In this document: one piece after another, positions 62,815 to 64,000 of the stretch
How positions within the stretch are numbered: the first letter of the stretch is position 1
Layout of the letters: each line of letters opens with the position of its first letter
NCBI RefSeq assembly: GCF_900112775.1
Contig: NZ_FOYZ01000001.1
Coordinates: 1 to 64,000 of the forward strand
Reading direction: 5' to 3'
Source of the DNA: Anaeromicropila populeti
GTDB lineage: Bacteria > Bacillota > Clostridia > Lachnospirales > Lachnospiraceae
Length of the DNA: 64,000 nt
The notes under the pieces: model-generated
Databases searched by the model: none
Told to the model about the DNA's origin: nothing
What the model saw: the letters and a program-made list of their open reading frames with translations, nothing else
Program-made: the position numbers and the translations under genes

Positions 62815-64000
62815 TTGCCCTCAACTCTTTATTCATACTAAAATAACTTTTGGTTTCTGAAATAATAACATTACTTAGTCCTAAGATTCCTATTAGATTT
62901 GGAAATGCCATCAATGCATTGGCAATATCAGCGATTAACCATACTAAATCCAGTTTTATATAGGCTCCTATCCCAATCAGCACAATAAAAATAAGTCGAT
63001 AAATTTTAATTCCTTTGACTCCGAATAAATATTCTGTGCATCGCTCCCCATAATAGTTCCAGCCTATGATAGTAGTAAATGCAAAAAATACCAGACCTAT
63101 TGTTACAATAAATTTTCCAATTGCTGCTCCAGGTAATCCTGTAGAAAATGCATAATTGGTAACTGCTGCCCCTTCTAGCCCCAGATTCCATGAATTTGTT
63201 ATGATTACTACCAGTCCTGTCATGGTACATACTATAATAGTATCAATAAATGTTCCTGTCATAGAGATTAATCCCTGACGTACACAAGAATTGGTCTTTG
63301 CTGCTGCCGCTGCAATCGGTGCACTTCCAAGTCCTGATTCATTGGAAAAAACACCTCTTGCTACACCATTTTGTATTGCTTGCTTAACTGTGGCACCTAA
63401 AAATCCGCCTGCTGCCGCTGTTGTCGTAAATGCACTTTTAATTACTAGTTCCACTGCTCCTGGAAGTAATCTAATGTTTACAATCAAAATAATCAAAGCC
63501 CCTAGAATATATAAGGCCGCCATAAAAGGAACAATGATTTCTGCGACCTTAGAAATCGTTTTGATTCCATTTAATGTAACTAGTGCAACAAGAATTGTAA
63601 TAATTGTGGCTGATACCCAAACTGGTATATGATATGCTACATTAGTTGCCTGTGTAATAGAATTTATCTGCGCAAAAGAACCAATTCCAAAACAAGCCAC
63701 ACATATGCCAAAAAAAGCAAATATTCGAGCAAGCCATTTTATCCCTAAACCACGTTCAATATAATACATCGGTCCACCTGACATTTGCCCGTTTTCATCT
63801 ACAATTCTATATTTAACCGCCAGCAGACCTTCTGAATATTTTGTCGCCATACCAAAAAAAGCTGCCAGCCACATCCAAAAAAGTGCGCCTGGTCCCCCTA
63901 TTTTAATTGCAGTAGCCACACCTACAATATTACCAGTTCCTATAGTGGCTGCTAAAGCGGTACATAGTGCTGCAAAACTACTGACATCACCCTCTGCCTT
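62804..64000 (-). CDS. sodium:alanine symporter (AGCS family), 5' end missing
   Basis: 398 residues visible; the frame stays open to the right edge, so the N-terminus lies outside. Family motifs: ATIGTGNIVGVATAIKIGGPGALFWMW and AAFFGMATKYSEGLLAVKYR (in parts), SGGPMYYIERGLG, and VARGVFSNESGLGSAPIAAA. About nine membrane helices seen. Imports alanine or glycine with sodium. Upstream partner of the acetyltransferase. Confidence 0.94.
   Translation of the reverse strand, partial: KAEGDVSSFAALCTALAATIGTGNIVGVATAIKIGGPGALFWMWLAAFFGMATKYSEGLLAVKYRIVDENGQMSGGPMYYIERGLGIKWLARIFAFFGICVACFGIGSFAQINSITQATNVAYHIPVWVSATIITILVALVTLNGIKTISKVAEIIVPFMAALYILGALIILIVNIRLLPGAVELVIKSAFTTTAAAGGFLGATVKQAIQNGVARGVFSNESGLGSAPIAAAAAKTNSCVRQGLISMTGTFIDTIIVCTMTGLVVIITNSWNLGLEGAAVTNYAFSTGLPGAAIGKFIVTIGLVFFAFTTIIGWNYYGERCTEYLFGVKGIKIYRLIFIVLIGIGAYIKLDLVWLIADIANALMAFPNLIGILGLSNVIISETKSYFSMNKELRANGN

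Overview
The window looks like the chromosome of a spore-forming, anaerobic, low-GC Firmicute, most like the Lachnospiraceae. Pointers are a SigH-type sigma factor, Csp-like subtilases, a cysteine T-box, HydE (an [FeFe]-hydrogenase maturase), a transglutaminase/DUF58/MoxR operon, and a housekeeping block in the order sigH-yacP-rlmB-mrnC-cysS-cysE. This assignment is inference; no rRNA gene is present.

Region by region. 1-6.5 kb: part of an extracellular contractile injection system (phage-tail-like), read leftwards and running off the left edge (sheath, tube, baseplate-type protein, a 59-residue protein, second tube protein, unknown protein), preceded by a large AfsR/SARP-type ATPase regulator. 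6.5-10.9 kb: a redox cluster (TlpA-like thioredoxin, CcdA, thioredoxin, two half-size ArsP/DUF318 permeases, NapH-like iron-sulfur membrane protein, ferredoxin) around a Crp/Fnr-family regulator, with a Crp-like palindrome in front of the ferredoxin operon. 10.9-14.4 kb: two tandem Csp-like S8 proteases. 14.5-22 kb: three consecutive large serine recombinases and an ABC transporter. 22.2-29.9 kb: a third S8 protease gene, cut in two by a 5,983-bp element.

The split protease is the main discovery. Its 5' half (29866 to 29247) ends in the subtilase motif GHGTHVA. Its 3' half (23279 to 22237) resumes at GTHVAGIAAG. The halves overlap by a 16-bp direct repeat with one mismatch (GCAACATGAGTYCCGT). 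Site-specific excision would restore the reading frame exactly, with a silent Gly third-base difference. The element carries its own large serine recombinase, which ends 14 bp from the repeat, an orphan Cas6, a SOS-controlled Y-family polymerase with a small partner gene, and a small membrane-anchored protein. The logic resembles the skin-type intervening elements of sporulation genes. The 3' half also has an abnormal C-terminus, which hints at a second rearrangement.

30-44.7 kb: mostly ordinary chromosome: arsR-polysaccharide deacetylase, ferredoxin-nitroreductase, diguanylate cyclase, an alpha/beta hydrolase, the MoxR-DUF58-transglutaminase operon, an AraC regulator, a beta-lactamase-fold lipoprotein, a DUF1540 protein, a papain-like protein and a peptide-type solute-binding lipoprotein. 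45-51.8 kb: tRNA-Thr, sigH and the translation/cysteine block with its T-box, ispF, then tRNA-Met and tRNA-Val. 51.9-64 kb: AI-2E-family permease, DUF368, hydE, hisC, an aminotransferase, a complete branched-chain amino-acid ABC operon (livKHMGF), a GNAT acetyltransferase and the end of a sodium:alanine symporter gene running off the right edge.
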